From assembly GCA_903813345.2 (NCBI GenBank), contig CAIIXF020000010.1, forward strand, positions 27,368,425 to 27,428,424: a stretch of 60,000 bases of DNA. Reading direction: 5' to 3'. The notes under the pieces are model-generated. The model ran no database searches. It saw only the letters and a list, made by a program, of their open reading frames with translations, and was not told where the DNA came from. The translations under genes were made by a program, and so were the position numbers. The DNA is from Owenia fusiformis. Taxonomy: Eukaryota > Annelida > Polychaeta > Sabellida > Oweniidae. Shown here piece after piece: positions 35,966-47,301 of the stretch. Within the stretch, counting starts at the first letter, position 1; every line of letters starts with the position of its first letter.

Positions 35966-37880
35966 TCGTGTCTATCTGGTTTTCTTTGTCATCCTAATTG
36001 TTTGCTGTACATTTCTGAGGACCTGAATAAATCAATAATAAAAACATTTATTAACAAGACACACAGTGATAAATATCGCACTTTGAAGAGCAAACTGGCC
36101 ACCATGCAATTTATCCAGCATGGCCAAAACCTAATCAGACCTTGGCACTAGTCTGCTCTTGCATCTGTAAACATTTCAAGTTGACAAGGTTAGCGGTTTT
36201 CCTGCAATTTTGATGACAAGAATTTATTTGTAGTGTGGAACTTTGGGAAAATTTAGATAACATCGTTTGTGACCTAATTTGATGACCTTCGACCTTGAAA
36301 ATTTAACTTTTTCAGACCTCAGTAGGTGTTTTGTAATTAAGCTGACCTAAATTTAAATCCAAAATATCAATTTAGAAAATCAACTTTTTTGACCTTTTCA
36401 AGGTCACTGAAGGTGAATGAAAGGTCAAATCTGAAATCTAAGGTCAGATTTGAACTTCTGAGAACTTGTAGATGTTTTAAAAAAAAAATTTGGTAAAGGA
36501 CGATTCTCGGTTTGGAGAACAGTCTCCTGGGCTAATAATTTTTTTCATGAAAAATATAGAAATATTACCCAAATTAAACTATGAATGTTCAAAAGAGGAC
36601 ATTTAAATCTACAAGATGTAAAAATAACAAATTGGTCTGAAGCAGGGATAACGATCAATTAGACCGATTCAATAAAATACAAGTCTCGATTTGGGGAAAA
36701 AAGTTCATAAGTGTACTGTGCTAATATTTTTTTGCGAAAAATCTAGAAATATTACCCAAATTAAATTATGACCATTCAAAAGAAGACCTTCAACTCTATA
36801 TTATGTAAAAAAATCAAATTTGTCCGAAGCAGGGATAATGCTCATTTATATTGATGAACTTCGTTCTCCAAACCGAGAATCGTCCTTTGGAGCAAGTTGA
36901 AAAATTCAAAATGGCCACCAAATTGAAAAATTCAAAATGGCCACCATGTAATTCAGCCAGCATACCCAAAACCTAATCAGATCTTGGCAATAGTCTGCTC
37001 TTGCATCTGTAAAAATTTCAAGTTGAACGGATAAGTGGTTTTCCTGGAAATTTGATGACAAGATTTGTTGAAAAATTCAAAATGGCCACCACGTAGTTTA
37101 CCCAGCATGCCCTAAACCTAATCAGATCTTGGCACTAGTCTGCTATTGCATGTGTAAAAATTTCAAGTTGAACAGGTTAGCGGTTTTCTTGGAATTTTGA
37201 TGACAAGAATTGATTTGTAGTCTCAAACTTTGAGAAACTTGGATAACATCATTTGTGACCTAGTTTAATGACCTTGACCTTCGACCTTGAAAATTTAACT
37301 TTTTCAGACCTCAGTAGGTGTTTTGTAATTAAGCTGACCTAAATTTAAATCCAAAATATCAATTTAGAAAATCAACTTTTTTGACCTTTTCAAGGTCACT
37401 GAAGGTGAATGAAAGGTCAAATCTGAAATCTAAGGTCAGATTTGAACTTCTGAGAACTTGTAGATGTTTTTAAAAAAAAGAATTTGGTCAATTTGGAGCA
37501 AGTTGAAAAATTCAAAATGGCCGCCAAACTGAAAAATTCAAAATGGCCACCATGTAATTCAGCCAGCATACCCAAAACCTAATCAGATCTTGGCAATAGT
37601 CTGCTCTTGCATCTGTAAAAATTTCAAGTTGAACGGATAAGTGGTTTTCCTGCAATTTTGATGACAAGATTTGTTGAAAAATTCAAAATGGCCGCCACGT
37701 AGTTTACCCAGCATGCCCTTAACCTAATCAGATCTTGGTACTAGTCTGCTCTTGCATCTGTAAAAATTTCAAGTTGAACAGGTAAGCAGTTATCCTGGAA
37801 ATTTGATGACAAGATTTGGTTTATGTCCCGCCCGCCCGCACGCCCGCACACCCGCCCGCACGCCCGCCCAACAGCACAAG
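35966..37880. repeat. 606-bp tandem repeats with AAAATGGCC and AAGGTCA motifs
   Basis: Phrases such as CCAGCATRCCCAAAACCTAAT, TCTTGGCAMTAGTCTGCT and AATTCAAAATGGCCACCA recur at about 36112, 36950, 37090, 37560 and 37705. The CCACCATGTAATTCAGCC phrase recurs after 606 bp (36941 to 37547). The CAGACCTCAGTAGG phrase recurs after 1002 bp, the extra 396 bp being an insertion (36496-36888). The stretch ends in a CCCGCCCGCA-type GC-rich microsatellite at 37826-37870. Confidence 0.8.
36496..36888. mobile_element. Small inverted-repeat insertion in the 606-bp repeat
   Basis: It is bounded by AAGGACGATTCTCGGTTTGG and the exact complement CCAAACCGAGAATCGTCCTT. The sister repeat near 37490 continues uninterrupted (ATTTGGTCAATTTGGAGCAA) where this copy is split, giving an empty-site comparison. 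Internally it has two diverged copies of a ~180-bp segment. No coding sequence. Confidence 0.75.
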
Positions 37881-37924
37881 ACGACGGCAATATAGCACTT
37901 TTTCAAAGTGCGATAAAAATGCAT

Positions 37925-39470
37925 TAATGTTAACACGGTATGTTACATGATATGACATTGAGTGACAGTGACAGAGTATGTTACAAGTTATGACAGTAGT
38001 AACAATATATGCTACAATGGATGACAGTGATTTACAGGGTATGTTACTAGATATGACAATGAGTGACATGGTATGTTACAAGATATAACAGTGAGTGACA
38101 CGGTATGTTACAACATATAACAGTGTGTGACAGGATATGACAGTAAGTAACATGGTATGCTACCACGTATGACAGTGACTGACAGGGTATGTTATGACAT
38201 TGAGTGACACGGTATGTTAGTAGATATAACAGTGAGTGACAGGGTATGTTACAAGCTATGACAGTAAGTGACATGGTATGCTATAACGTATGACAGTGAC
38301 TGACAGGGTATGTTACAACATATGACAGTGACTGACAGGATATGTTACAACATATAACATTGAGTGACATGGTATGTTACAAGATATAACAGCGAGTGAC
38401 AGGGTATTTTACAAGTTTTGACTAAGTGACATGGTATGCTACAACGTATGACAGTGACTGAGAGGGTATGTTACGACATATGACATTGAGTGACACGGTA
38501 TGTTAGTAGACATAACAGTGAGTGACAGGGTATGTTACAAGCTATGACAGTAAGTGACATGGTATGCTACAACGTATGACAGTGACTGACAGGGTATATT
38601 ACAACATATGACATTGAGTGACACGGTATGTTACAACATATAACATTGAGTGACAGGGTATGTTACAAGCTATGACAGTAAGTGACATGGTATGCTACAA
38701 CGTATGACAGTGACTGACAGGGTATGTTATGACATATGACATTGAGTGACATGGTATGTTACCACATATAAGCGTGAGTGACAGGGTATGTTACAAGCTA
38801 TGACAGTAAGTGTCATGGTATGCTACAACATATGACAGTGACTGACAGGATATGTTATAACATATGACATTGAGTGACACGGTATGTTACAACATATAAC
38901 AGTGAGTTACAAGGTATGTTACAAGCTATGACAGTAAGTGACATGGTATGCTACAACGTATGACAGTGACTGACAGGGTATCATATGTTATGACTTAGAC
39001 ATTGAGTGACACGGTATGTTACAACATATAACAGTGAGTGACATGGTATGTTACAAGATATGAAAGTGAGTGATGCGGTGATGATACAAAATATGGCAAT
39101 GAGTGACAAGGTGTTAAAAGATCTGACAGTTAGTGATATGGTATATTATGAGGTATGACAGTACAACATTGTATGTAACATATGAAAGTGAGTCACATGA
39201 AATGTTACAAGTTACAACATTGAGTAATATGGTATGATACCACATCTGACAGTGAGTGACATATGTTACGAGATCAGACAGTAAGTGACATTATATGTAA
39301 CTAGATCAGACAGTAAGTGACATTATATGTTACTAGATATGACAGTAAGTGACATTATATGTTACTAGATCAGACAGTAAGTGACATTATATGTAACTAG
39401 ATCTGACAGTAAGTGACATTATATGTTACTAGATATGACAGTAAGTGACATGGTATGTTCCATGATATGA
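37925..39470. repeat. 32-bp satellite array, 128-bp higher-order unit
   Basis: The unit is GACATGGTATGTTACAAGAT plus ATGACAGTGAGT. About 48 units are present. From 38150 to 39000 four-unit blocks repeat every 128 bp (the GGTATGCTACAACGTATGAC variant at 38561 and 38689). From 39250 a two-unit variant with ACATTATATGTTACTAGATC takes over. Confidence 0.95.
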
Positions 39471-39949
39471 CTATAGGCATTTTTGAAGATTCTTGGATCC
39501 AGAACTTAGAAGTAGTATTAGCTACTTAAATATGGTACCATACCATATCTATTTTTACTTGCTTTCATGTATGTATTTGAAGAAAATTCCTTTCATTGTA
39601 GCAGCACATCTATAAATGATGTTAATTTTAATTAATGGTTAAGAGATACAATATTTTGACTTGTTTTTGTTTTCAATTGAATATCAGCAAGATGGACATT
39701 TTTTCAACCATGATTACAATCTGGGTTTTCAAACCAAAGCAATGCATTATAATTCTTTGAAAAATTGGAAATAGAGAGTCTGACTTTAAGTGACATTTTT
39801 AAAAGTAAAAGATACACTAAGATGTTTGGTCAGTATTTAATTGACATAATGCAGATCAGGAAAGACTTTATTTTTAAACAATAACTAGTTATTTTAAAAT
39901 GTTCAAATGTGTCTCATAAGCCCAGATAGGGCTGGTTGTATGATATGAT
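39471..39949. other. Single-copy spacer between repeat arrays
   Basis: AT-rich sequence. Nothing recognisable. Confidence 0.4.
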
Positions 39950-40335
39950 ACAAATGGTGTCCATTTTTCAAAATGGCCGCCTTCTACCAAAAGTGCCATT
40001 AGACAGTGTGCCATGCTTATAGTATCCACATACCAAATATGAACAAAATCGCTCCACTACTTTTCGAGTTATAGTAAAATATGTTAAAATGACGGCCATT
40101 TTTTAAAATGGCCGCCTTCTATCAAAAGAGTCATTAGACAGTGTGCCATGCCTATAGTATTCATATTCCAAATATGAACAAAATTGCTCCACTACTTTTC
40201 AAGTTATAGTAAAATCGTTTAAATGGCGGCCATTTTTCAAAATGGCCACCTTCTACCAAAAGTATCATTAGACAGTGTGCCATGCTTAAAGTATTCATAT
40301 ACCAAATATGAAGAAAATAGCTCAACTACTTTATG
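39950..40335. repeat. ~120-bp repeats, three units, related to the 135-bp array at 52-55.5 kb in reverse
   Basis: The phrases AAAATGGCCGCCTTCTACCA, TTAGACAGTGTGCCATGC and ATGAACAAAATCGCTCCACT recur three times. They are the reverse complement of the units at 53.7-55.56 kb. Confidence 0.85.
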
Positions 40336-40790
40336 GCCACTTTTCAAAAATGAAAGTCAGTGACATGGTATGATACATGATATTACATTGAGTGCCATTG
40401 TATGTTACAAATATGATTGTAAGTGACATGGTATGTTTCAAGATATGACAATGAGTGACATGGTGTTACAAGATATGACAGTGAGTAACACAGCATGCTA
40501 CATGATTTGACAGTGAGTTACGTAGTATGATCAAGATATGGCAATGAGTGACATGGTGTTATAAGATCTGACAGTGAGTGACATGGCATATTACAAGGTA
40601 TGACAGTAAGTGACATGGTATGTTTCAAGATATGACAGTGAGTGACATGGTATGTATAACAAATGCCAGTGACTGACATGGTATGTTACATGATATGACA
40701 GTCTGTGACATGGTATGATACATAATATGACAGTGTGTGACGTTGTATGTTACAAAATATGACAGTGAGTGGCATGGTATGTAACAACAA
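40336..40790. repeat. 32-bp satellite, second block
   Basis: About 14 units of the GACATGGTATGTTACAAGAT family, more diverged than the first block. Confidence 0.9.
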
Positions 40791-41272
40791 GGCATTAACA
40801 TGACAAAATGTCACCACCTAAAACAATTTGGTCAATTTAAAGCAAGTTGGAAAATACCTTTTGACCTTGAGAAGGTCATTGAAGGTCAAAGGTCAAATCT
40901 AAAGTCAGATTTGAACTTCTAAGAACTTGTAAAGTCAAATTTGAACTTTTGAAAAGATGTAGATGATTTTGAAAAAAAAATTTGGTCAATTTGAAGCAAG
41001 TTGAAAACAGACCTTTTTGACCTTTTTTGACCTTGAGAAGGTCATTAAAGGTCAAATGTCAAATCTAAAGTCAGATTTGAACTTCTGAGAACATTTAGAT
41101 GATTTAGAAAAAAACTGAAGTCAGTCTAAACAGTATTTGTTAAGTTATAGGAAGTTGTAAGAAATTGCTACAGACGCCGGACGCCGGACGCCAACCTCCA
41201 ACCGCCAACCACCAACCGCCGTCGCAAAAAACGGAGACCATAACAATATGTCACCACTTTTGGTGGTGACAT
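40791..41272 (+). mobile_element. AAGGTCA-repeat element, copy 1 (GTCACCACC subterminal inverted repeat)
   Basis: It starts GGCATTAACATGACAAAATG then TCACCACCTAAAA, and ends with a hairpin GTCACCAC..GTGGTGACAT. AACAA and AATAA flank it, a possible imperfect 5-bp duplication. The body holds ~140-bp units with TTTTGACCTTGAGAAGGTCA, CAAATCTAAAGTCAGATTTG and a GACGCCGG/CCAACCGCC cluster before the terminal hairpin. No coding sequence. Confidence 0.75.
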
Positions 41273-41402
41273 AATAAATGACAGTGAGTGACATGGTATG
41301 TCACATAATATGACAGTCTGTGACATGGTATGATACATAATATGACAGTGTGTGACGTATGTTACAAAATATGACAGTGAGTGGCATGGTATGTAACAAC
41401 AA
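41273..41402. repeat. 32-bp satellite, third block, duplicated with the neighbouring element
   Basis: About four units. They are almost identical to 40667-40790, showing a ~612-bp duplication of satellite plus element. Confidence 0.85.
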
Positions 41403-42733
41403 GGCATTAACATGACAAAATGTCACCACCTAAAACAATTTGGTCAATTTAAAGCAAGTTGGAAAATACCTTTTGACCTTGAGAAGGTCATTGAAGGTCA
41501 AAGGTCAAATCTAAAGTCAGATTTGAACTTCTAAGAACTTGTAAAGTCAAATTTGAACTTTTGAAAAGATGTAGATGATTTTGAAAAAAAAATTTGGTCA
41601 ATTTGAAGCAAGTTGAAAACAGACCTTTTTGACCTTTCTTGACCTTGAGAAGGTCATTAAAGGTCAAATGTCAAATCTAAAATCATATTTGAATTTCTGA
41701 GAACATGTAGATGATTTTGAAAAAAAAATTTAGTCAATTTGAAGCAAGATGAAAAAATACCTTTTTGACCCTTTTTGACATTGAGAAGGTCATTGAAGGT
41801 CAAATGTCAAATCTAAAGTCAGATTTGAATTTCTGAGAACATGTAGATGATTTTGAAAAAAAAATTTAGTCAATTTGAAGCAAGTTGAAAAAAGACCTTT
41901 TTGACCTTTTTTGACTTTGAGAAGGTCATTGAAGGTCAAATGTCAAATCTAAAGTCAGATTTGAATTTCTGAGAACATGTAGATGATTTTGAAAAAAAAA
42001 TTTAGTCAATTTGAAGCAAGTTGGAAAAAGACCTTTTTGACCTTTTTTGACTTTGAGAAGGTCATTGAAGGTCAAATGTCAAATCTTAAGTCAAATCTAA
42101 AGTCAGATTTGAATTTCTGAGAACACGTAGATGATTTTGAAAAAATTTTTTAGTCAATTTGAAGCAAGTTGAAAACAGACCTTTTTGACCTTTTTTGACC
42201 TTGAGAAGGTCAAATGTCAAATCTTAAGTCAGATTTGAATTTCTGAGAACACGTAGATGATTTTGAAAAAAAAAATTTAGTCAATTTGAAGCAAGTTGAA
42301 AACAGACCTTTTTGACCTTTTTTGACCTTGAGAAGGTCATTGAAGGTCAAATGTCAAATCTAAAGTCAGATTTGAAGGTCAAATGTCAAATCTAAAGTCA
42401 AATCTAAAGTCAGATTTGAATTTCTGAGAACATGTAGATGATTTTGGAAAAAATTTAGTCAATGTGAAGCAAGTTGAAAAGACCTTTTTGACCTTGAGAA
42501 GGTCATTGAAGGTCAAATGTCAAATCTAAAGTCAGATTTGAACTTCTGAGAACATTTAGATGATTTAGAAAAAAACTGAAGTCAGTCTAAACAGTATTTG
42601 TTAAGTTATAGGAAGTTGTAAGAAATTGTTACAGACGCCGGACGCCAACCTCCAACCACCAACCGCCAACCACCAACCGCCGTCGCAAAAAACGGAGACC
42701 ATAACAATATGTCACCACTATTGGTGGTGACAT
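41403..42733 (+). mobile_element. AAGGTCA-repeat element, copy 2, expanded
   Basis: The same ends as copy 1, but the internal ~140-bp unit (AATTTGAAGCAAGTTGAAAA, CCTTTTTGACC, GAGAAGGTCATTGAAGGTCA, GTCAGATTTGAATTTCTGAG) is repeated about eight times. It is inserted in the 32-bp satellite. Confidence 0.8.
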
Positions 42734-43640
42734 AATAATAAATGACAGTGAGTGACATGGTATGTCACATAATATGACAGTCTGTGACATGGTATGATAC
42801 ATGATATGACAGTGAGTGATGTGGTATGTTACAAGATATGACAGTGAGTGACACAGTATGTTACAAGATATGAAAGTCTGTTACATGGTATGATACAAGA
42901 TTTGACAGTGAGTGACATGGTTTGTTACAAGATATGACAGTCAGTGGAATGGAATGATATAAGATATGACATTGAGTGACACAGTATGTTACAAGATATG
43001 ACATTGAGTGACATATGTTACAAGATCAGACAGTAAGTGACATTGTATGTTACAAGATATGACAGTCTGTGACATGGTATGATACATGATATGACAGTGA
43101 GTGACATGGTACGATACAAGATATGACAGTGAGTGGCATGGTATGTCACATGATATGACAGTTTGTGACATTGAATGATACATGATATGACATTGTATGT
43201 TACAAGATATGTCAGTGAGAAACATGGTATGTTACAAGATATGACAGTGAGTGACATGGTACGATACAAAATATGACATTGAGTGACATGGAATGTAACA
43301 AGATATGACAGTGAGTGACATGGTATGATACAAAATATGACATTGAGTGACATGGAATGTAACAAGATATGACAGTGCGTGACATGGTATGATACAAAAT
43401 ATAACATTAAGTGACATGGTATGTTACAAGATATGACAGTGAGTGGCATGGATTGTTACAAGGTATGACAGTAAGTGACACAGTATTTTACAAGATATGA
43501 CAATGAGTTACACGGTGAGTTACGATATATGACAGTGAGTGACACGGTATGTTACAAGATATGACAGGGGGTGACATGGTTTGACACATGATATGACAGT
43601 CAGTGATATGGTATGATACAAGATATGACATTGAGTGACA
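42734..43640. repeat. 32-bp satellite, fourth block
   Basis: About 28 units. Around 43235-43450 a two-unit (64-bp) block alternates GGTATGATACAAAATATGAC and GGAATGTAACAAGATATGAC. The minus-strand open frames (SLTVISCNIPCH heptads) are by-products of the repeat. Confidence 0.9.
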
Positions 43641-43994
43641 AATACAGTAATCAGTCCTAAACTGATTAGCTGAATTGACTGATTTGGCTTGAAATCTGTA
43701 GCCTAGACAAGATTTATCGGGATGACTGCCCAACGGCCTATGCATTGACCAGCAAACTGATTACTATTTAGCACCCAAGTGTCTGATAATAAGTCATCAA
43801 AATTTAGGGCCCTTACCTCTGTCTGTTGTTTGAAAAATAAATCAGTCTGACTCTCTGTGATAAAGTCGTGTGTTGAAAAACTGGATTATACATTCTTACT
43901 GCACCATCCCACTTTTTCCATCCTTGCTCATCCTGAAGCAGATAATACAAAATGCATCAGCATATGTCTAATAATAATTAATAAACAAGCAGAG
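43641..43994. other. Single-copy stretch
   Basis: Nothing recognisable. Confidence 0.4.
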
Positions 43995-44219
43995 CAGGCC
44001 CGTAGCCAGGGGGTGGGAGCAGGGGGTGGGAGCGGAGGGAGGGGCAGCTCCACTCCAGGCAGAAATTCTTTTAAAATCATGTAGTTTTTTCTTGTTCACT
44101 ATTCTGAGCACTTTTCGCAAGATTTTTTGCCAAAACTGTCAAAAAGCTCCCCCCTGCCTAGGAAAAAAGTCCCCTTTGGTAAAACCACTCCCCCTAGGTA
44201 AATCCTGGCTACGGGCCTG
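43995..44219. mobile_element. MITE with perfect 16-bp terminal inverted repeats
   Basis: The ends are CAGGCCCGTAGCCAGG and CCTGGCTACGGGCCTG, exact complements. It is 225 bp long with G/C-rich tracts inside. The flanks GCAGAG and GCAGGG may be a mutated duplication. Related fragments occur at 25922-26045 and, reversed, at 56660-56860. Confidence 0.8.
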
Positions 44220-44691
44220 CAGGGTATACAATGATCATTAATGAGCAATCATATGCATGCATAATTGGTAATTGTCTCAGTCACATGATATAAAGTTTAT
44301 ACTATTATCAAGTTACAACCCTTACAATTTATACAAGTCAAACATATACAAACATGAAATCAAGCCAATGTTATATACATGAGAACTTGCTTCTTGTTTC
44401 ACACCGAGACATCTGGTCTCAGTTTCCAGGAACGTAGTCATGACTTCATGATAAAACATTCGATGATTATCGTCTGGTCCGGAAAATATTTGTGAAAATG
44501 CATTTCATATGATGTATTTTTATCGTTTGTGCAAATACATGTGAAGAAGAATGTCAAATAAAGCTGAAATGATGTGTTTAAAATGGGACCCTGTATTAAT
44601 TTATTACCCAGATGTATAAAAAATCTGTACCCGGAAGTTGAGCTTGATGTAGAATATTGCTGTCACTCTGAACTATCGTGTCTATTGGACC
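44220..44691. other. Single-copy stretch
   Basis: Nothing recognisable. The last eight bases (44684-44691) are the target duplication of the next element. Confidence 0.4.
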
Positions 44692-44894
44692 ATAGGCGTT
44701 GCCAGGGGAGTATAATCAAACCCATAACCAATAAAAATAGAATCATGAGATAAAAGAAGAAAATAACTTTAAAATGCTTTTTATGATTTTCTAGCTTAAG
44801 TTGCATCAATTTTGAAAAATTCTTAGACACAAATTGGCTTGCTTTATGCCACGATCGCACCCCCCCCCCTGTCTGAAAACTGGCTAAGCCCCTG
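44692..44894. mobile_element. hAT-type MITE, 203 bp, 8-bp target duplication ATTGGACC
   Basis: The ends are ATAGGCGTTGCCAGGGG and GGCTAAGCCCCTG. ATTGGACC is repeated exactly at 44684-44691 and 44895-44902. An older relative lies inverted at 12130-12310. Confidence 0.88.
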
Positions 44895-44902
44895 ATTGGA
44901 CC

Positions 44903-46558
44903 TACTATTACTACTCATAATACTAGTAATCACCCTCCCCAGGGGTCAGGGATAATCAAGTTACCTGCAAACGTACAAGGCCTGCCATTGAACATGAAGA
45001 TTTCTGAAAGTAGCAATAGAACTGTTGTAGTCGTCTAGACACTGGTTATTCTTCTTATCTTTCAATCTCTTTTATCTTTAGATCACAGCAAGTCTCTCAG
45101 GCTGATACTTCATCCTTAGGCTCTGTCTGTAAGAAAAATGGACTAAAGGTCAAAACAGAACTCTTTTATAACAATTCAAAAAGATTAAAAAATCCTCATG
45201 CTTTTTTAATTTCCTGTTTGGTGTAAAGGATAGGTATCGATAAGGTGAACTGAATTCAACAATGTTTTTCTCTTCAACTAATTATTGAAAACATTATGTA
45301 GAAAACACGGTCCTTTATGTAATGTTGACTGATTGACAACAATTTAATGCAAAAATTACTTAAATATATTTCATATAACTGTTTTTGTTAACAATTGTTT
45401 TTTAGTGCAATTGTTTTTTGTTCCTTTCTACCAATTCTTGAGAATGAAATAAAATGTCTTTCCGAACCTTGTTGGAACAAAATAGCACATACAACATTTT
45501 CTTAAACCTCTCAATATTATAGTTATACAAAGGAGATTTTGGTTGATTTAACAAAGAGTATTCAAAAAATTAAAACAACCCCCCCCCCCCAAAAAAATAG
45601 ATTAAAATTAAGATAAACCTTTTATTTCATTAACAAGATACTTTTTAAAAATCAACCAATCTTTCCTTTGTACAATTACACCATTGACCTAAACACCTAA
45701 ACACCTAACACGTTTATGTGGTTTTGTTTCAATGAGGTTTGGATAGATGTTTCATTTCATTTATGATGTAACATGAAATGTGGAACACAAACAAGCACAA
45801 ACTCATATTTTACAGTATATTTGTTTTGTAATTTCAAGAGCTACAAAAAAGGGGGGGGGGGAAAGCCCCAGAGCTTCAGCGATGACTGACATAATATGTT
45901 TCTTGCGTACCACCTTCGTTTGCGCAAATTCTCACAAGTTAATTTTCGAACATAGCGCGTTGTCATGATGTTTAAATCGATGTAAATAAAAATAATACCG
46001 CGAATAAACCCGCGAATACTTGGCATAAAATGCTAAATGTAATATTTCCAATAAATATGATTTAATCCAATATTCACACATAGCTAGGCAAGCTGTGTCC
46101 GATTCCAGCAAATCCGAACAGAGTATTCACATAATGAACAGTGTGTGAAATATCAATAAAACATGCAAGGTCACTAGTTAAACAGTTTTCATGGTGATGA
46201 ATTGATTTTTCACAATGGATTTGATGACTTGCCAACTCGACCCTTGCAAAGAACTTTTCATTGAAAATGTGTTCTTTTTACTAATTTAATTCCTGTGAGA
46301 TGTTTTTATAAAAAATTGCAATGTGTGAAAAGAATTTAAACCAAAGACTCAATGCATTGTAGCTGCTTCATTCCACTCAAGAGTTGTTTCCTAATCTTTG
46401 CATTCCCACTGTGCAGTCATGCAAAGGTTTGGGAACAACACTTGTATGATTCAGCAAACAATGCATTGAGTCTTGGGCTTAAATCCTTTAATCACACATC
46501 AGCATTCGATGTTTTATTCCACATTTATACATTTTTTGCATGTTTAGAATTTTGCTGC
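44903..46558. other. Single-copy stretch with homopolymer tracts
   Basis: Poly-C (45580-45591) and poly-G (45851-45861) tracts are present. A short inverted pair (GACTCAATGCATTGT at 46347 and ACAATGCATTGAGTC at 46459) has a relative at 59040-59110. I recognise no gene. Confidence 0.4.
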
Positions 46559-46798
46559 TGTCCTAAATTGAGTCGCATGTTATTTTTAAAATTAGGAATC
46601 ACTTCTCCACATTGTCCACATCTTTCAGTTTAGCACAAAGAGTGCACTTATGTACCTAGAAAAGACTTTAAAGAAGATTTTTTTGTAAAATGTATAAAAA
46701 GGAGAAAATTTAGTGAGAAAATTGACCTTCTGTCACTGAATTTTCTCATTTTTTACACATTTTACAAAACATATCTTCTCACCAGACTGTGATTCACA
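46559..46798. mobile_element. Partial copy of the palindromic foldback MITE found at 48426-48836
   Basis: It shares AAATTGAGTCGCATGTTATT, CACATTGTCCACATC and TTTTGTAAAATGTATAAAAA with 48426-48836, and also folds around 46720. Its right arm is truncated. Confidence 0.75.
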
Positions 46799-46847
46799 CT
46801 CTCTTCTAAAGACAATCCCCTTGCCTTGGCAGAAAATTGATTATTTC

Positions 46848-47292
46848 GGCTTTGTATAAAAAATCTCCTACCTCATACCCACCTACGTGGGACATAACAG
46901 TCATTGAGGGGTTCAATTTCAAAGATTTTTAAATCTCAAAATAACTCTAATTATTAACATTTCTACAATTCTGGCTTATTTTATAACTAGACGGATGACA
47001 GATCCATAAATAAAGGCATATAGGTGCATTGTAATGTGACATGACCCGAGGGCGTTCCAGGGGAATAACTAACTAACGACCGTGGGTATAAGCCAGATAA
47101 AGAAATTGAAAGAAAGTGTGCTAAAATCGAACCCAGCTGGGCTGTTGTAGCAACTTGCTATCAAGGGTCGTTACAAATGCATATCTATAATTCATCAAAC
47201 TAAGATCTTTAAAATTGAACCCTTCAAAGACTGTATCATGTCCAACATACGTGAATAGGTGGGTATGACGTAGGTTTTTTTTATACAAAGCC
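46848..47292. mobile_element. Mutator-like (MULE) MITE, 9-bp target duplication GATTATTTC
   Basis: GATTATTTC occurs exactly at both edges (46839-46847 and 47293-47301). The terminal inverted repeats of about 85-100 bp start GGCTTTGTATAAAAAA and include CATACCCACCTA and GGTTCAATTT. A 9-bp duplication with long inverted termini is the Mutator hallmark. It is 445 bp with no transposase. It is inserted in an older G/C-tract repeat fragment whose halves lie at both sides. Confidence 0.88.
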
Positions 47293-47301
47293 GATTATTT
47301 C

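Noticed and set aside
37925-39470. Regularly spaced repeats suggesting a CRISPR array
   Set aside because: There are no unique spacers: the whole 32-bp unit is repeated, and the genome is eukaryotic.
37821-43745. Minus-strand frames with SLTVISCNIPCH heptads
   Set aside because: Translation of the 32-bp satellite.
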